From assembly GCA_003599415.1 (NCBI GenBank), contig QZKB01000107.1:1-64000 (forward strand): a stretch of 64,000 nucleotides of DNA. Direction: 5' to 3'. Positions 1 through 9,313 of the stretch are shown here, piece by piece. Numbering within the stretch: position 1 is the first letter of the stretch; every line of letters begins with the position of its first letter. The position numbers and the translations under genes were made by a program. Source of the DNA: Ignavibacteriales bacterium (GTDB lineage: Bacteria; Bacteroidota; Ignavibacteria; Ignavibacteriales; SURF-24). The notes under the pieces are model-generated. The model saw only the letters and a list, made by a program, of their open reading frames with translations, ran no database searches and was not told the origin of the DNA.

Positions 1-64
1 TTACTTTTTCAAGTCCATCCTGCCGGATAACCGGTTTGCCAACAAATGTAAATTTATCTGCCAT
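1..64 (-). CDS. Molybdenum hydroxylase large subunit (xanthine dehydrogenase/CO dehydrogenase-like), N-terminus only
   Basis: Reading the minus strand from the ATG at 62-64 gives 21 codons with no stop before the window edge. They contain the FVGKPV and DGLEKV strings that open many molybdopterin-binding subunits of the xanthine dehydrogenase family (usually followed by a TGKA-type continuation, lost here). The gene lies 19 bp downstream of hypD on the same strand, so it may be cotranscribed, but only the first residues are visible. The family call rests on this short N-terminal signature. Substrate cannot be inferred. Confidence 0.55.
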   Translation of the reverse strand, partial: MADKFTFVGKPVIRQDGLEKV

Positions 65-83
65 CTATTTTTAATATAAATTC

Positions 84-2447
84 TTATATGCTTTCGTGTT
101 CTGTTCTTCTTATTATTTCATTCTGAAGATCAATTCCAAGATCGTTAAAGTAGTCGCTATAGCCGGCAACACGTACAATTAAATCCCTGTACTTTTCCGG
201 ATGCTTTTGTGCATCGCGTAAAGTATCTGCCGAAACAACATTGAACTGAATATGATGCCCATCCATTTTGAAATAGCTTCTTACAAGACTTCCCACTTTA
301 GAAATTGCTTCTTCATCTTCAAAAAACTGCGGAGAGAATTTCTGATTTAGCAATGTTCCGCCTGTTTTAATATGATCTATCTTAGCAGCAGATTTAAGCA
401 CTGCAGTTGGTCCATTCACATCAGCACCCTGTACCGGTGATATTCCTTCCGATAAAGGCTGGCGTGCATTTCTGCCATCTGGTGTTGCATTAATTTTGCT
501 TCCGAAATAAATGTGACAGGTTGTAGGCAGCATATTAATTCTGTATTTACCGCCTCGCTGGGTTGGTCTGCCATTCACTGAATCATAAAACATATCAAAA
601 ATCTTTACAGCGTTATCATCTGCGTAGGAAAGATCGTTTCCCCACTTAGGAGTATTGTAAATAAGTTCATGCTGTAAATCGTCAAAGCCTTCAAAGTTAT
701 TATCCAGGGCAAGAATAAAATCTTCGAGCGTAATTTTTTTCTTATCAAACACATGAAGTTTAATTGCTGTAAGGCTATCCGTTAGTGTCCCAAGTCCAAC
801 CCCCTGAAAATAACTTGTGTTATATCTTGCCCCGCCTGCGTTGTAGTCTTTGCCGTTAGCAATACAGTCATCAATTAAAATGGAAAGAAAAGGGACCGGC
901 AGATATGTGGCAAACATTTTTTCAATAATGTTATTGCCTATTATTTTTATATCGATAAAATATTTCAGCTGCTTGTTGAATGCCTCAAGCAGATCATCAA
1001 ATGAATTGAAATTATTTGGTTCGCCGGTCTTTAAACCAATCAACTTACCGGATTGCGAATCAACACCATTGTGCAAAACAACATCAAGTACTTTAGTTAA
1101 ATTAAAATAACCGGTAAGAATATAACTTTCTGTACCGAATGCGCCTGTTTCAACGCAGCCGCTTGCTCCGCCATTGCGGGCATCTACAACATTCTTCCCC
1201 TGGTTAACAAGTTCCTGCACAATCGAATCAGTGTTGAAAACTGAGGGCTGACCATATCCTGTCTTAACAATTTTGAGTGCGCGGTGCAAAAAGCTTTCAG
1301 GATTTTTCTTGCTTACCTGAACCATCGAACTTGGCTGAAGCAATCTCATCTCTTCAATCACATCAAGTATGATGTATGAAAGTTCGTTAACTGCATTTGA
1401 GCCGTCAGGTTTAACTCCGCCAAGATTTATGAGCGCGAAATCAGTGTATGTATTACTCTCTTGAGCAGTTACTCCAACTTTTGGCGGTGCAGGATGATTA
1501 TTAAACTTAATCCAGAATGCCTGAAGCAATTCAACGGCCCTTTCTTTGGTTAATGTACCTTCAGAAATTTCTTTCTGATAGAAAGGATAAAGATGCTGGT
1601 CAAGTCTGCCGGGATTAAATGAATCCCACGGATTTAATTCTGTAATAACTCCAAGATGAATGAACCAATAATATTGCAATGCTTCATGAAATGTCTGCGG
1701 TGCATTTGCCGGAACACGCCTGCAAACAAAAGCTATATCTTCAAGTTCTTTCTTCCTTTCAGGGTTAACTTCCTGCCTGGCAAGAGATTCTAATTTTTCA
1801 GCGTGTCTGTTCGCCAAAGAAATTATCGCATCGATGGAAATATCCATCGCTTTTAATTGTTCACGTTTATCAAATGCATCAGGATCATTTTCAAAATCCA
1901 ATTTACCAATTGCGGCTTTAACTTCATCCTTAAGGTCAAGCATTCCCATTTTATAAATTTTATTTCCGCAAACTGTATGTCCCGGCGCTCTCTGCTCCTG
2001 AAATTCTGTAAACATTCCTGCTTCGTATGCACTTAACCATTCCGGACTCATTTGCTTCATCATTCTTTCACGATGACTTTTTCCTTTCCAGAAAGGAATT
2101 ATAATATCTTCATAAGCTTTACGCGTTTCATCATCAACTTTAAAGAAAACTTTTTCGCGTGAATTAAGAATATCAAGATCCTGAAGCGAATGAAGATTTA
2201 CTTCCGGATAAGTTGGAGTTGCCTTTGGAGCCGGACCGCGTTCACCAACAATCAGCTCATCATCAAGAATACAGACGCTTTTGTTTTCCAGGATATGTTT
2301 AAAACAAAGCGCACGCGTAACAGGGTAGGAATATTTTTGTAACGGTTCCGATTTGTAAAATTCAGTAACAAGTAAAGCTCGTTCAGCAGAAATCCTGTTT
2401 ATTGCATTAAGGCTATGTTCTCTTAACTTTTTTATTCTATCATTCAT
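84..2447 (-). CDS. hypD: Glycyl radical enzyme, trans-4-hydroxy-L-proline dehydratase (HypD)
   Basis: The 787-residue protein has the full PFL-like glycyl radical architecture. The thiyl cysteine and catalytic glutamate lie in GASGCVETG (Cys431, Glu433). The radical glycine is Gly762 in RVAGYSD near the C-terminus. Residues I recall as lining the hydroxyproline pocket of Clostridioides difficile HypD align with a constant offset of three: His157, Asp275, Ser331, Thr642. Overall similarity to that protein is visible along the whole length, which favours HypD over choline lyase, glycerol dehydratase or PFL. HypD dehydrates trans-4-hydroxyproline to pyrroline-5-carboxylate in the cytoplasm under anoxic conditions. 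The activase gene lies 28 bp upstream on the same strand, and no proC is visible nearby. Main uncertainty: substrate inferred by remembered alignment. Confidence 0.88.
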   Translation of the reverse strand: MNDRIKKLREHSLNAINRISAERALLVTEFYKSEPLQKYSYPVTRALCFKHILENKSVCILDDELIVGERGPAPKATPTYPEVNLHSLQDLDILNSREKVFFKVDDETRKAYEDIIIPFWKGKSHRERMMKQMSPEWLSAYEAGMFTEFQEQRAPGHTVCGNKIYKMGMLDLKDEVKAAIGKLDFENDPDAFDKREQLKAMDISIDAIISLANRHAEKLESLARQEVNPERKKELEDIAFVCRRVPANAPQTFHEALQYYWFIHLGVITELNPWDSFNPGRLDQHLYPFYQKEISEGTLTKERAVELLQAFWIKFNNHPAPPKVGVTAQESNTYTDFALINLGGVKPDGSNAVNELSYIILDVIEEMRLLQPSSMVQVSKKNPESFLHRALKIVKTGYGQPSVFNTDSIVQELVNQGKNVVDARNGGASGCVETGAFGTESYILTGYFNLTKVLDVVLHNGVDSQSGKLIGLKTGEPNNFNSFDDLLEAFNKQLKYFIDIKIIGNNIIEKMFATYLPVPFLSILIDDCIANGKDYNAGGARYNTSYFQGVGLGTLTDSLTAIKLHVFDKKKITLEDFILALDNNFEGFDDLQHELIYNTPKWGNDLSYADDNAVKIFDMFYDSVNGRPTQRGGKYRINMLPTTCHIYFGSKINATPDGRNARQPLSEGISPVQGADVNGPTAVLKSAAKIDHIKTGGTLLNQKFSPQFFEDEEAISKVGSLVRSYFKMDGHHIQFNVVSADTLRDAQKHPEKYRDLIVRVAGYSDYFNDLGIDLQNEIIRRTEHESI

Positions 2448-2475
2448 TGCAGATTACCTAAGGGAAAACTTTTAA

Positions 2476-3264
2476 TTAAACTATTTTAACCTGGATGCCG
2501 GCAGTTTCAAAACTTCTTTTCAATTCAAACAAATCTTCTTTTTTCGTATTGGGAATATCGGGCATTTCATATTTCTTTCCAAGTCGCTGGCATTTTGTTT
2601 TTGCAAGATTATGATACTTGAGCAGGTTAAGCTCTTCGAAATTAATAGTCTTAAGAAATGCTATCATATCATTTACATTTGTCTCATCATCATTAAAACC
2701 GGGAATGACCGGAAAGCGGATAAAAATTTTACTTTTATTTTCAGAAAGTATTTTGAGATTACTAAGAATTACATCGTTGGAAACGCCCGTAAATTCAATA
2801 TGCTTTTCCGAGTTGATTATTTTTAAATCGAAAAGAAATATATCCGGCAAGTTAAGTATTTTTCTGAATGATTCTTCTTCCGCAAAGCCGCAAGTATCAA
2901 CCGCCGTATGGATGCCCTTTTCTTTAAATACCTTTAGAACCTCAACAAGAAAATCCATTTGAAGAAGCGGTTCACCACCGGAGAATGTTACTCCGCCGCC
3001 CGATTCTTCAAAAAAGATCTGGTCCTTTTCAATTTCAGCAATTAACTGCTCAACTGAATATTCTTTTCCGATTATTTCTTCTGTAACAAATTGTTTTTCA
3101 CCAACCCGATTTTCTTTAATTGATTTTTCCGGTTCAGGGTTTCTGCTTTCAGGGTTATGGCACCACAGGCAATTAAGCGGGCAGCCTTTGAAGAATACAG
3201 TAGTCCGGATTCCCGGTCCATCGTGAACAGTAAATCGTTTTATATCGTAAATGAGAGCTGACAT
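2476..3264 (-). CDS. Glycyl radical enzyme activating protein (radical SAM), partner of HypD
   Basis: The 262-residue radical SAM protein carries the CX3CX2C motif as CPLNCLWC (Cys28, Cys32, Cys35) and the GGEP SAM-binding motif. The N-terminus contains the HDGPGIR string usual in PFL-activase-like enzymes. It would generate the glycyl radical on the adjacent HypD using SAM and a [4Fe-4S] cluster. Between the first motif and GGEP there is a linker of about 50 residues without cysteines. It therefore lacks the two auxiliary ferredoxin clusters that many non-PFL activases carry. It is the first gene of the activase-hypD operon, and its start is the ATG at 3262-3264. Confidence 0.9.
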   Translation of the reverse strand: MSALIYDIKRFTVHDGPGIRTTVFFKGCPLNCLWCHNPESRNPEPEKSIKENRVGEKQFVTEEIIGKEYSVEQLIAEIEKDQIFFEESGGGVTFSGGEPLLQMDFLVEVLKVFKEKGIHTAVDTCGFAEEESFRKILNLPDIFLFDLKIINSEKHIEFTGVSNDVILSNLKILSENKSKIFIRFPVIPGFNDDETNVNDMIAFLKTINFEELNLLKYHNLAKTKCQRLGKKYEMPDIPNTKKEDLFELKRSFETAGIQVKIV

Positions 3265-3453
3265 TTGTTCCGATTATTTTTTGCGGCATTAAGTTACAAA
3301 AAACATTCTTTAAATTCTTTGGTCTTAACAGCATAGATATGCAGGTAAGGTTTATAAAAGTTATAACAACCACATAGCTATGCTGTTTACGCAGTTTCAT
3401 TCTTTTTGTATTTATTGAGTGAGAATTTACTTAACAGAATAAGGAGGCATAAA

Positions 3454-4296
3454 ATGAAAACTGTATTTGCTCTTGCAAGTGTAAACAGCACAAGTTTGGC
3501 TGAAATAATCTTTAATAACAGAAACAAAGATTATGGAGCATATGATTTAAGAAACACCTATAAACGTAACTTATCCATTGCTCTGCTAATAACTATTTTA
3601 ATTTTTACAATTTCAGTTACATCTCCTTTATTCTTAAAGGAAAATGTTACAGAGAAATCAGGAACAAAGCCAAATACTCATGGTTCCATTCCAATAGATT
3701 TGCAAAATGCAGCAGATATTAAGGATGAAAATGAAATTGCAAAACTGAATGATGTTCTGACAAAATCATTCGATGTTAAGACAATCCAGTTTTTAGCACC
3801 CAGAGTTGTCCCGGAAGATTCCTTCACCGAAGAAGTTTTCTTTCCCACCATTGACGAGTTAAAAGGTAAAGTCATTAGTACTGAAACAAAGGATGGGAAT
3901 AATACAGCAGATAATTTACTGCCGGGCGAGAATGATACTGAATATCAGTTCATAAAAACTAATGAGACTGTAAAGGAGCCGGAGGCATTTTCTTTTGTTG
4001 AAGAAATGCCTTCATATCCGGGTGGAGAAGAAGCACTGCTTTCTTTTATGAGCACCAACATAATTTACCCGGAAATTGCCAAAAGAGCCGGTGTTGAAGG
4101 GAAGGTGTTTGTTGGTTTTGTTGTAGAACCAAATGGTTCGATTTCAGAAATACAGTTGATAAAAGGAATAGGTGCCGGCTGCGACGAAGAAGCAATAAGG
4201 GTTCTTAAACTTGCAGGCAACTGGAATCCCGGCCGGCAAAATGGAAAAACTGTTAGAGTTAAAATGACAATTCCGTTTTCTTTCCAGTTAAGATAA
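3454..4296 (+). CDS. TonB family energy transducer (Bacteroidetes type)
   Basis: The start is set at the ATG at 3454, because AAGGAGG at 3441-3447 sits seven bases ahead of it; a longer frame beginning at 3406 has no such site. The 280-residue protein has a short cytoplasmic N-terminus with the NKDYGAYDLR string common in Bacteroidetes TonB proteins. A single membrane segment follows (about residues 36-58), then a periplasmic linker of about 120 residues and a C-terminal TonB domain (YPGGEEALLSF ... YPEIAKRAGVEGKV). It transduces proton-motive force to outer-membrane receptors. It stands alone, and the TonB receptor at 31.2 kb is a possible client. Confidence 0.9.
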   Translation: MKTVFALASVNSTSLAEIIFNNRNKDYGAYDLRNTYKRNLSIALLITILIFTISVTSPLFLKENVTEKSGTKPNTHGSIPIDLQNAADIKDENEIAKLNDVLTKSFDVKTIQFLAPRVVPEDSFTEEVFFPTIDELKGKVISTETKDGNNTADNLLPGENDTEYQFIKTNETVKEPEAFSFVEEMPSYPGGEEALLSFMSTNIIYPEIAKRAGVEGKVFVGFVVEPNGSISEIQLIKGIGAGCDEEAIRVLKLAGNWNPGRQNGKTVRVKMTIPFSFQLR

Positions 4297-4314
4297 TTTT
4301 ACACTATTTCCGGT

Positions 4315-4344
4315 TTTGATTTGAATAGCATCTGTTTATCTTTG
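4315..4344 (+). promoter_or_regulatory. Candidate Bacteroidetes-type promoter for the sensor kinase
   Basis: TTTG at 4315-4318 is followed after 18 bases by TATCTTTG at 4337-4344, which fits the TTTG/TAnnTTTG pattern of Bacteroidetes primary sigma factor promoters. The start codon at 4376 lies about 30 bases downstream. Such motifs also occur by chance in AT-rich DNA. Confidence 0.4.
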
Positions 4345-4375
4345 CGATTAATATATTAATCTTTGGAAATAACAA

Positions 4376-7300
4376 TTGAGAAGTAACCCGTGGAATATAA
4401 TAAACAGAAGTTCTGCAGTATTACAATTCTACTTAATTGGTTTGCTTCTTGTTCAAGTTTGCTATTCTCAAAGCACCTCTTCTATTTTTGAACACATCCC
4501 TTTTGATGAAAGATTCTCACAAAGCGTAATAAACTGTATTCATCAGGATAGTCGGGGCTATTTGTGGATTCTTACGGAAGACGGAATAAATAAGTTTGAC
4601 GGTTATGATTTTTCTAAGTTTAATCATCGTTCAGATGGACAACCTTTACCAGATGTATTTGCAACTGCATTAGCTGAAGACCAGTTTGGAAACATTTGGA
4701 TTGGAACAAAAGATGGTTACTTAATTCAAATAGAATATCAGACAAATAAAATATCTTCGTTTAAAATTAAGCCAGACATTCTTTATCCCGATAATCAAAA
4801 TATATCTTTCCAAATTCCCGCCTGCTATTCCAGATATGAAAGACAAACAATAACTTCAATTTTTTGCGATAAAAATGCTACTCTATGGATAGGAACATGG
4901 GGAACAGGACTATTTAAATTTGATACTGAAAAAAATGAATTCACACAACATTATTTTAAAAACAAAGATGAGAATTCGGTTTCCTCTGATTTCATTTTGT
5001 CCGTTTGGGGAAATAATAGCGGGAATCTTTGGATAGGATATTATTCTGGTGGCTTTGACAAAATGATTATAAGGAAAAGTAAAAAGGGAAATAAAAAATA
5101 TTTATTTTCAAATTATTTGTCCGGCTTAAACATTACTTCCTTTTATCCCGACAGAAAAGACAATAATGTTTTATGGCTTGGCTCTTACGGCAATGGATTA
5201 TATAAAACAATTTTTTCTAATGAAAGTAAAACAGATTCAATTCTTTCTATTCTTGTAAAAAATATATATGCCCCGGCCAAATTGAAAATTACTGGTTTAT
5301 GTCAGGATACACTCGGAAATTTATGGCTGGGAACAATAAACGATGGCCTGGTTAAATTCAACATTAAGAAAAATGAAACCTGTATTTACAAAAATGACCC
5401 GCTGAATTCTGAATCCATAGAGGATAACGATATAATTTCTCTTGAGATAGACAGAGCCGGTTTGATTTGGGCGGGAACACTCTCCGGTTTTGGACTAAAC
5501 AAATTAAATCCAGAGAAAAAAAGATTTCCGCACTTTAAATCAGAACCCAATAACCAGAATAGCTTGGCGGGAAATGTTGTATCCTCTTTTACAGAAGATA
5601 AGGAGGGAAATATCTGGATTGGTACATACAAAAACGGAGTGACAAAATTCAATCCTAAAGAACGAACCTTTTATCGAAATCCTATAAAGATTTTAAGTAA
5701 ACAAACATTCAATTCAATAACAAGTTTATGTTTCGATAACAATGACAATCTCTGGATAGGATCTTATAGTGATGGTATTTCCGTATTCAATTTAAAAACA
5801 ATAAAGGAAATAACTTTCCCGAAAAGCTTTTCAGATAAATCAAGAATTACTTCTTTAGTACCAGATAAAAACAGTACCGTATGGATTGGCACTTACGGCA
5901 AAGGTTTATTCAAAGCTACACTTAATAGTGAAAACGAAATCTCCTTTACTGCTTATCAATCAAATTCACTTTATGCCGGAAGTTTGCCTGATAACAGAAT
6001 CGAAAGAATTTATGAAGATAAAACCGGCGACTTGTGGCTTGCTGTATATGGCGGACGGCTATGTAAATTTGATAAGAAGAATGAAGAATTCAATGTTTTT
6101 AATTTAGCCTCATTAAAAGAATTAAAAACTTCTGGTCAGCAAATACTTTCAATATGTGATGTTACAAATGATGAATTATGGATTGGCACTTCCGGAAATG
6201 GATTAATTAAATTCAACAAAAAGAACGGAAAGTTTTACAAAGTACAGAATCCCATTTTACAATTATGTAAATCCATCTACGGAATTTTACCGGATGAGAA
6301 TTCAAATTTGTGGCTAAGCACGGAAAGTGGAATAAAAAAATTTAATTTAATCAATAAATCAATCGTTACATACAATTCTAATGATGGGTTACAGGGAAAT
6401 CAATTTAACGCAGGTGCATATTTCAAGAGTACAAGTGGAGAAATGTATTTTGGTGGAATCAATGGTTTTAATTCATTCTATCCTGATAGCATTCCGGAAA
6501 TTCTCTCGGTTTCTCCTGTTGTTATTACCTCAATTAAAGTACAAAATCGCGAGCTGCCGATTACAAATGAACCCATAGAACTTTCTTACACAGATAATTC
6601 CTTTTCTATTTCTTTTTCTATTTTAGATTTTACTGATCCGCTTAAAAATCAATATGCTTATAAACTTGAAAATTATGATGAAAACTGGCATTACACTACC
6701 GGGAATAATCACTCAGTGCTTTATTCAGAACTGCCTCCGGGTAAATACCTTTTCAAATTAAAAGGAGCAAATTTTTCTGGTTTATGGAATCCAAATGAAA
6801 CGAGATTAGTAATAACTATCTCTCAGCCGTTTTGGAAAATGTGGTGGTTTTTTCCAACAATAATTTTAATAATTTCCTCAATTACAGCTTACTTTTTTTT
6901 CTTCCGTATCAAACAGCAGAATGAAGTTAAAAAAATACAGGCAAAATTATCTGCAGATCTGCATGACGTAATCGGTTCCGGACTTACTGAAATTTCTATT
7001 TTATCAAATTTAGCATTTCAGGAATTCGATAGTAATTACGCACCTGTTAAAAGTAAGCTGAACCTAATCAGCGAAAGATCCCATATTTTAATTGGCAGTA
7101 TGAGCGACATTGTATGGTTGATAAATCCAAAGCCCACATCATTATACGATTTGATTTTAAGACTAAAGGACATTTATACACCAGTTTGTGAACCTTTGAA
7201 AATATCTTTTAAAATAATTAATCTTGAAAATCTTGAGAACACTAAACTGAACATGAATGACAGACAGAATATTTATCTTATTTTTAAAGAGGCGATAAAT

Positions 7301-7534
7301 AATTCTATAAAATACAGCGGGTGTAAAACAATTTCTTTCTCAATTGATAAAGACGAAAAAGAATTTTGTTTTACATTAAAAGATGATGGCAAAGGATTTG
7401 ATGCTGCCCTAAAATCATCCGGTAACGGTTTGCTTAATATGAAAGACAGAGCAAAGGCTATTAAAGGTAACTTAGAAATACTTTCTTCTCCGGCAGTTGG
7501 GACAATTATTGCATTAACATGTAATTTGAAATAA
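4376..7534 (+). CDS. Periplasmic two-component sensor: beta-propeller, Y_Y_Y domain, histidine kinase
   Basis: The 1052-residue protein starts at a TTG (no in-frame ATG is better placed) and has an N-terminal signal/anchor. More than a dozen short beta-propeller blades follow, with the recurring LWIGT..GL.KFN pattern, to about residue 720. Next is a Y_Y_Y immunoglobulin-like domain with PPGKYLFKLKG, then one membrane segment near residue 830. The cytoplasmic HisKA_3 domain has the phospho-acceptor His in LHDVIGSG, and the HATPase domain shows EAINNSIKYSG, DDGKGFD and GNGLLNMKDRA. There is no receiver or AraC domain, so it is not a full hybrid system. The response regulator follows two bases downstream, and the two almost certainly form a pair. 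The ligand is unknown. Confidence 0.9.
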   Translation: MRSNPWNIINRSSAVLQFYLIGLLLVQVCYSQSTSSIFEHIPFDERFSQSVINCIHQDSRGYLWILTEDGINKFDGYDFSKFNHRSDGQPLPDVFATALAEDQFGNIWIGTKDGYLIQIEYQTNKISSFKIKPDILYPDNQNISFQIPACYSRYERQTITSIFCDKNATLWIGTWGTGLFKFDTEKNEFTQHYFKNKDENSVSSDFILSVWGNNSGNLWIGYYSGGFDKMIIRKSKKGNKKYLFSNYLSGLNITSFYPDRKDNNVLWLGSYGNGLYKTIFSNESKTDSILSILVKNIYAPAKLKITGLCQDTLGNLWLGTINDGLVKFNIKKNETCIYKNDPLNSESIEDNDIISLEIDRAGLIWAGTLSGFGLNKLNPEKKRFPHFKSEPNNQNSLAGNVVSSFTEDKEGNIWIGTYKNGVTKFNPKERTFYRNPIKILSKQTFNSITSLCFDNNDNLWIGSYSDGISVFNLKTIKEITFPKSFSDKSRITSLVPDKNSTVWIGTYGKGLFKATLNSENEISFTAYQSNSLYAGSLPDNRIERIYEDKTGDLWLAVYGGRLCKFDKKNEEFNVFNLASLKELKTSGQQILSICDVTNDELWIGTSGNGLIKFNKKNGKFYKVQNPILQLCKSIYGILPDENSNLWLSTESGIKKFNLINKSIVTYNSNDGLQGNQFNAGAYFKSTSGEMYFGGINGFNSFYPDSIPEILSVSPVVITSIKVQNRELPITNEPIELSYTDNSFSISFSILDFTDPLKNQYAYKLENYDENWHYTTGNNHSVLYSELPPGKYLFKLKGANFSGLWNPNETRLVITISQPFWKMWWFFPTIILIISSITAYFFFFRIKQQNEVKKIQAKLSADLHDVIGSGLTEISILSNLAFQEFDSNYAPVKSKLNLISERSHILIGSMSDIVWLINPKPTSLYDLILRLKDIYTPVCEPLKISFKIINLENLENTKLNMNDRQNIYLIFKEAINNSIKYSGCKTISFSIDKDEKEFCFTLKDDGKGFDAALKSSGNGLLNMKDRAKAIKGNLEILSSPAVGTIIALTCNLK

Positions 7535-7536
7535 TA

Positions 7537-8172
7537 ATGATAACTGTAACTATAGTTGAAGACAATAAAATTATCCGTGAAGGCTTGGCCGCATTAATCA
7601 ATGGCACAGATGGATTCTCGTGCATTGGTTCTTATGTAAATTGTGAATCAGCTTTTGAAGTCAATAAAACATTTTCATCAGATGTCATCCTTATGGATAT
7701 CGGACTGCCCGGAATGTCCGGTATTGAAGGAGTAAAAAAAATTATCGGCAAAAATTCCGGGGCTAACATCCTAATGCTTACTGTATACGATGATAATACC
7801 CAGATTTTTGATGCACTGTGTGCCGGCGCATGCGGATACCTGGTTAAAAAAACTCCGCCAACGCAATTGCTTGAAGCAATACGTGAAGCAGCTTCCGGTG
7901 GTTCGCCAATGAGTTCTAATATTGCAAGAAAGGTGGTGGCTGCGTTCCAGCAGGTTAAACCGCATTTAGCCAATACAAAATCAAATCTAAGTGACAGAGA
8001 AAAAGAAGTTCTATCTGGTTTATCTAAAGGAAAAAGTTACCAGGAGATTGCCGATACTTTGTTCATAAGTGTTGATACCGTTCGGCATCACATAAGAAAT
8101 GTTTATTCTAAGTTGCAGGTACACTCGCAATCAGAAGCAGTTGCAAAAGCTATTAGAAAAGGCTTAATCTAA
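7537..8172 (+). CDS. LuxR/NarL-type response regulator
   Basis: The 211-residue protein has a receiver domain with acidic pocket VEDN, phospho-acceptor Asp54 in LMDIGLPGMSG and the conserved Lys in YLVKK. A C-terminal LuxR helix-turn-helix follows (LSDREKEVL ... EIADTLFISVDTVRHHIRNVY). It starts two bases after the sensor gene, so it is cotranscribed and is the cognate regulator of the HisKA_3 kinase. That pairing is typical, since HisKA_3 kinases partner NarL-type regulators. Its 3' end overlaps the convergent nucleotidyltransferase gene by four bases. Targets are unknown. Confidence 0.93.
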   Translation: MITVTIVEDNKIIREGLAALINGTDGFSCIGSYVNCESAFEVNKTFSSDVILMDIGLPGMSGIEGVKKIIGKNSGANILMLTVYDDNTQIFDALCAGACGYLVKKTPPTQLLEAIREAASGGSPMSSNIARKVVAAFQQVKPHLANTKSNLSDREKEVLSGLSKGKSYQEIADTLFISVDTVRHHIRNVYSKLQVHSQSEAVAKAIRKGLI

Positions 8173-8891
8173 TTTATTAGTAACTTTTCTGCTTTCTCTA
8201 AACTTTCAACTTTTCCTAAATCCAGCCAGTAAGTTTCATCATGTTTGAACGCAGTGATTTTTTCTTTCGAGGCGATGCTTAGATAAAAATTAATTATTGA
8301 AAAAACTTTTTCTTCCGGCATCAAACTTAAGATGCGTGGGTCGACAATCTGTATTCCACTGTATGCAAGCTGATGTAATGACGATGTTGTTTCTCTTGCC
8401 TTTTTTACTTCACCTGTTTTTGTATTCTGCCATCCGCAGATTAAATTGTCATCATCAACCAGAAGATAGCGTTGTGTGCTTCTGTTTCTAACCGCAAGTG
8501 TTACAATTGAATTTAACAACTGGTGAAATGAATACATCTTCTGTAAATCTATATCGGAAAGTATATCAACATTATAAACAAGAAATGGTTTATCGTCATC
8601 AAAAAACCAGGATGCTTTTTTAAGTCCGCCGCCGGTATCAAGCAGCAAATCTCTTTCATCCGAAATTTCTATTCTTATCCCAAAATTATTTTTGCTCTTG
8701 AGGAATTCAATTATCATATCGGCAAAGTGATGAACATTTACAATTATTTCATCAAAGCCGGAGTTTTTTAATTTGTTAATCGCAATCTCAAGCAACGGTG
8801 TGTTCTTTACTTCCACCAATGCTTTTGGTTTTGTATCTGTAATAGGTTTAAGACGCGTGCCTAATCCGGCAGCAAAAATCATCGCACGCAT
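8169..8891 (-). CDS. Sugar-1-phosphate nucleotidyltransferase, MurU-like
   Basis: The 240-residue protein is a nucleotidyltransferase with the signature FAAGLGTRLKP, then KPKALVEV, a DTGGGLKKA loop and NVDILSDID carrying the metal-binding aspartate. Length and sequence resemble MurU (N-acetylmuramate-1-phosphate uridylyltransferase) and related mannose-1-phosphate guanylyltransferases. The upstream AmgK-like kinase supports a role in reusing cell-wall amino sugars, making UDP-MurNAc. The first ATG (8889-8891) and a second at codon 4 are both possible. The DNA just upstream is the left inverted repeat of the GIY-YIG element, so its GAGGA-type ribosome site derives from the repeat. Confidence 0.75.
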   Translation of the reverse strand: MRAMIFAAGLGTRLKPITDTKPKALVEVKNTPLLEIAINKLKNSGFDEIIVNVHHFADMIIEFLKSKNNFGIRIEISDERDLLLDTGGGLKKASWFFDDDKPFLVYNVDILSDIDLQKMYSFHQLLNSIVTLAVRNRSTQRYLLVDDDNLICGWQNTKTGEVKKARETTSSLHQLAYSGIQIVDPRILSLMPEEKVFSIINFYLSIASKEKITAFKHDETYWLDLGKVESLEKAEKLLIN

Positions 8892-8892
8892 T

Positions 8893-8908
8893 CCTCGACT
8901 CCGCTCGG
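8893..8908 (+). repeat. Left 16-bp inverted repeat flanking the GIY-YIG gene
   Basis: CCTCGACTCCGCTCGG is the exact reverse complement of the copy at 9326-9341. Both are GC-rich against AT-rich surroundings. This copy abuts the start codon of the MurU-like gene. Confidence 0.85.
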
Positions 8909-8992
8909 AATGAATTCAATACTAAATATGGATATATATAAATACTTAAGTCTATAAAATGCTTTCATTCTTTTAACGAATTAAAAAAATTT

Positions 8993-9313
8993 TTAAAGTA
9001 ACTCTTTATTAAAATATTTTGAGCTGGTTTCATTTTTACATTTGGCCAACTCATGCAATAAATCAAAGTCGCCTTTGACTAAAGCTTCCTTTTTCTTTCT
9101 ACTCCAATTCTTGATCTGATGCTCTAATCTGAATGCTTCATTATAATCATTCACTTCCAATGAATAAACCAATTCAACCGGTAACCTTGAATGTGTGTAA
9201 CTATCCGGAAAATATCCGGTTTGATGTTCTGCAATTCTTTTCTTTAAATCAGTAGTAGAACCGGTATAAAAACTTTTATCTGCACATTTTAATATATAAA
9301 TCCATGCACACAT
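8993..9313 (-). CDS. Small GIY-YIG nuclease-family protein
   Basis: The 106-residue protein is a minimal single GIY-YIG domain: WIYILKC for the first strand, FYTGSTTDLKKRIAEH for the YIG strand and helix, and a downstream EH pair (RLEHQIKNW) with a lysine-rich tail. It belongs to the UPF0213/YhbQ-like group, whose cellular function is poorly defined. Its ATG follows directly after the TAA of the kinase-RapZ gene, so it is translationally coupled. It splits an otherwise contiguous kinase and nucleotidyltransferase pair, and 16-bp inverted repeats bracket it on both sides, suggesting it came in as a cassette. Family is clear; function is not. Confidence 0.85.
   Translation of the reverse strand: MCAWIYILKCADKSFYTGSTTDLKKRIAEHQTGYFPDSYTHSRLPVELVYSLEVNDYNEAFRLEHQIKNWSRKKKEALVKGDFDLLHELAKCKNETSSKYFNKELL

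Noticed and set aside
3265-3453. Possible attenuator or riboswitch ahead of the TonB gene
   Set aside because: AT-rich with no convincing stem-loop series; only the ribosome site is clear.
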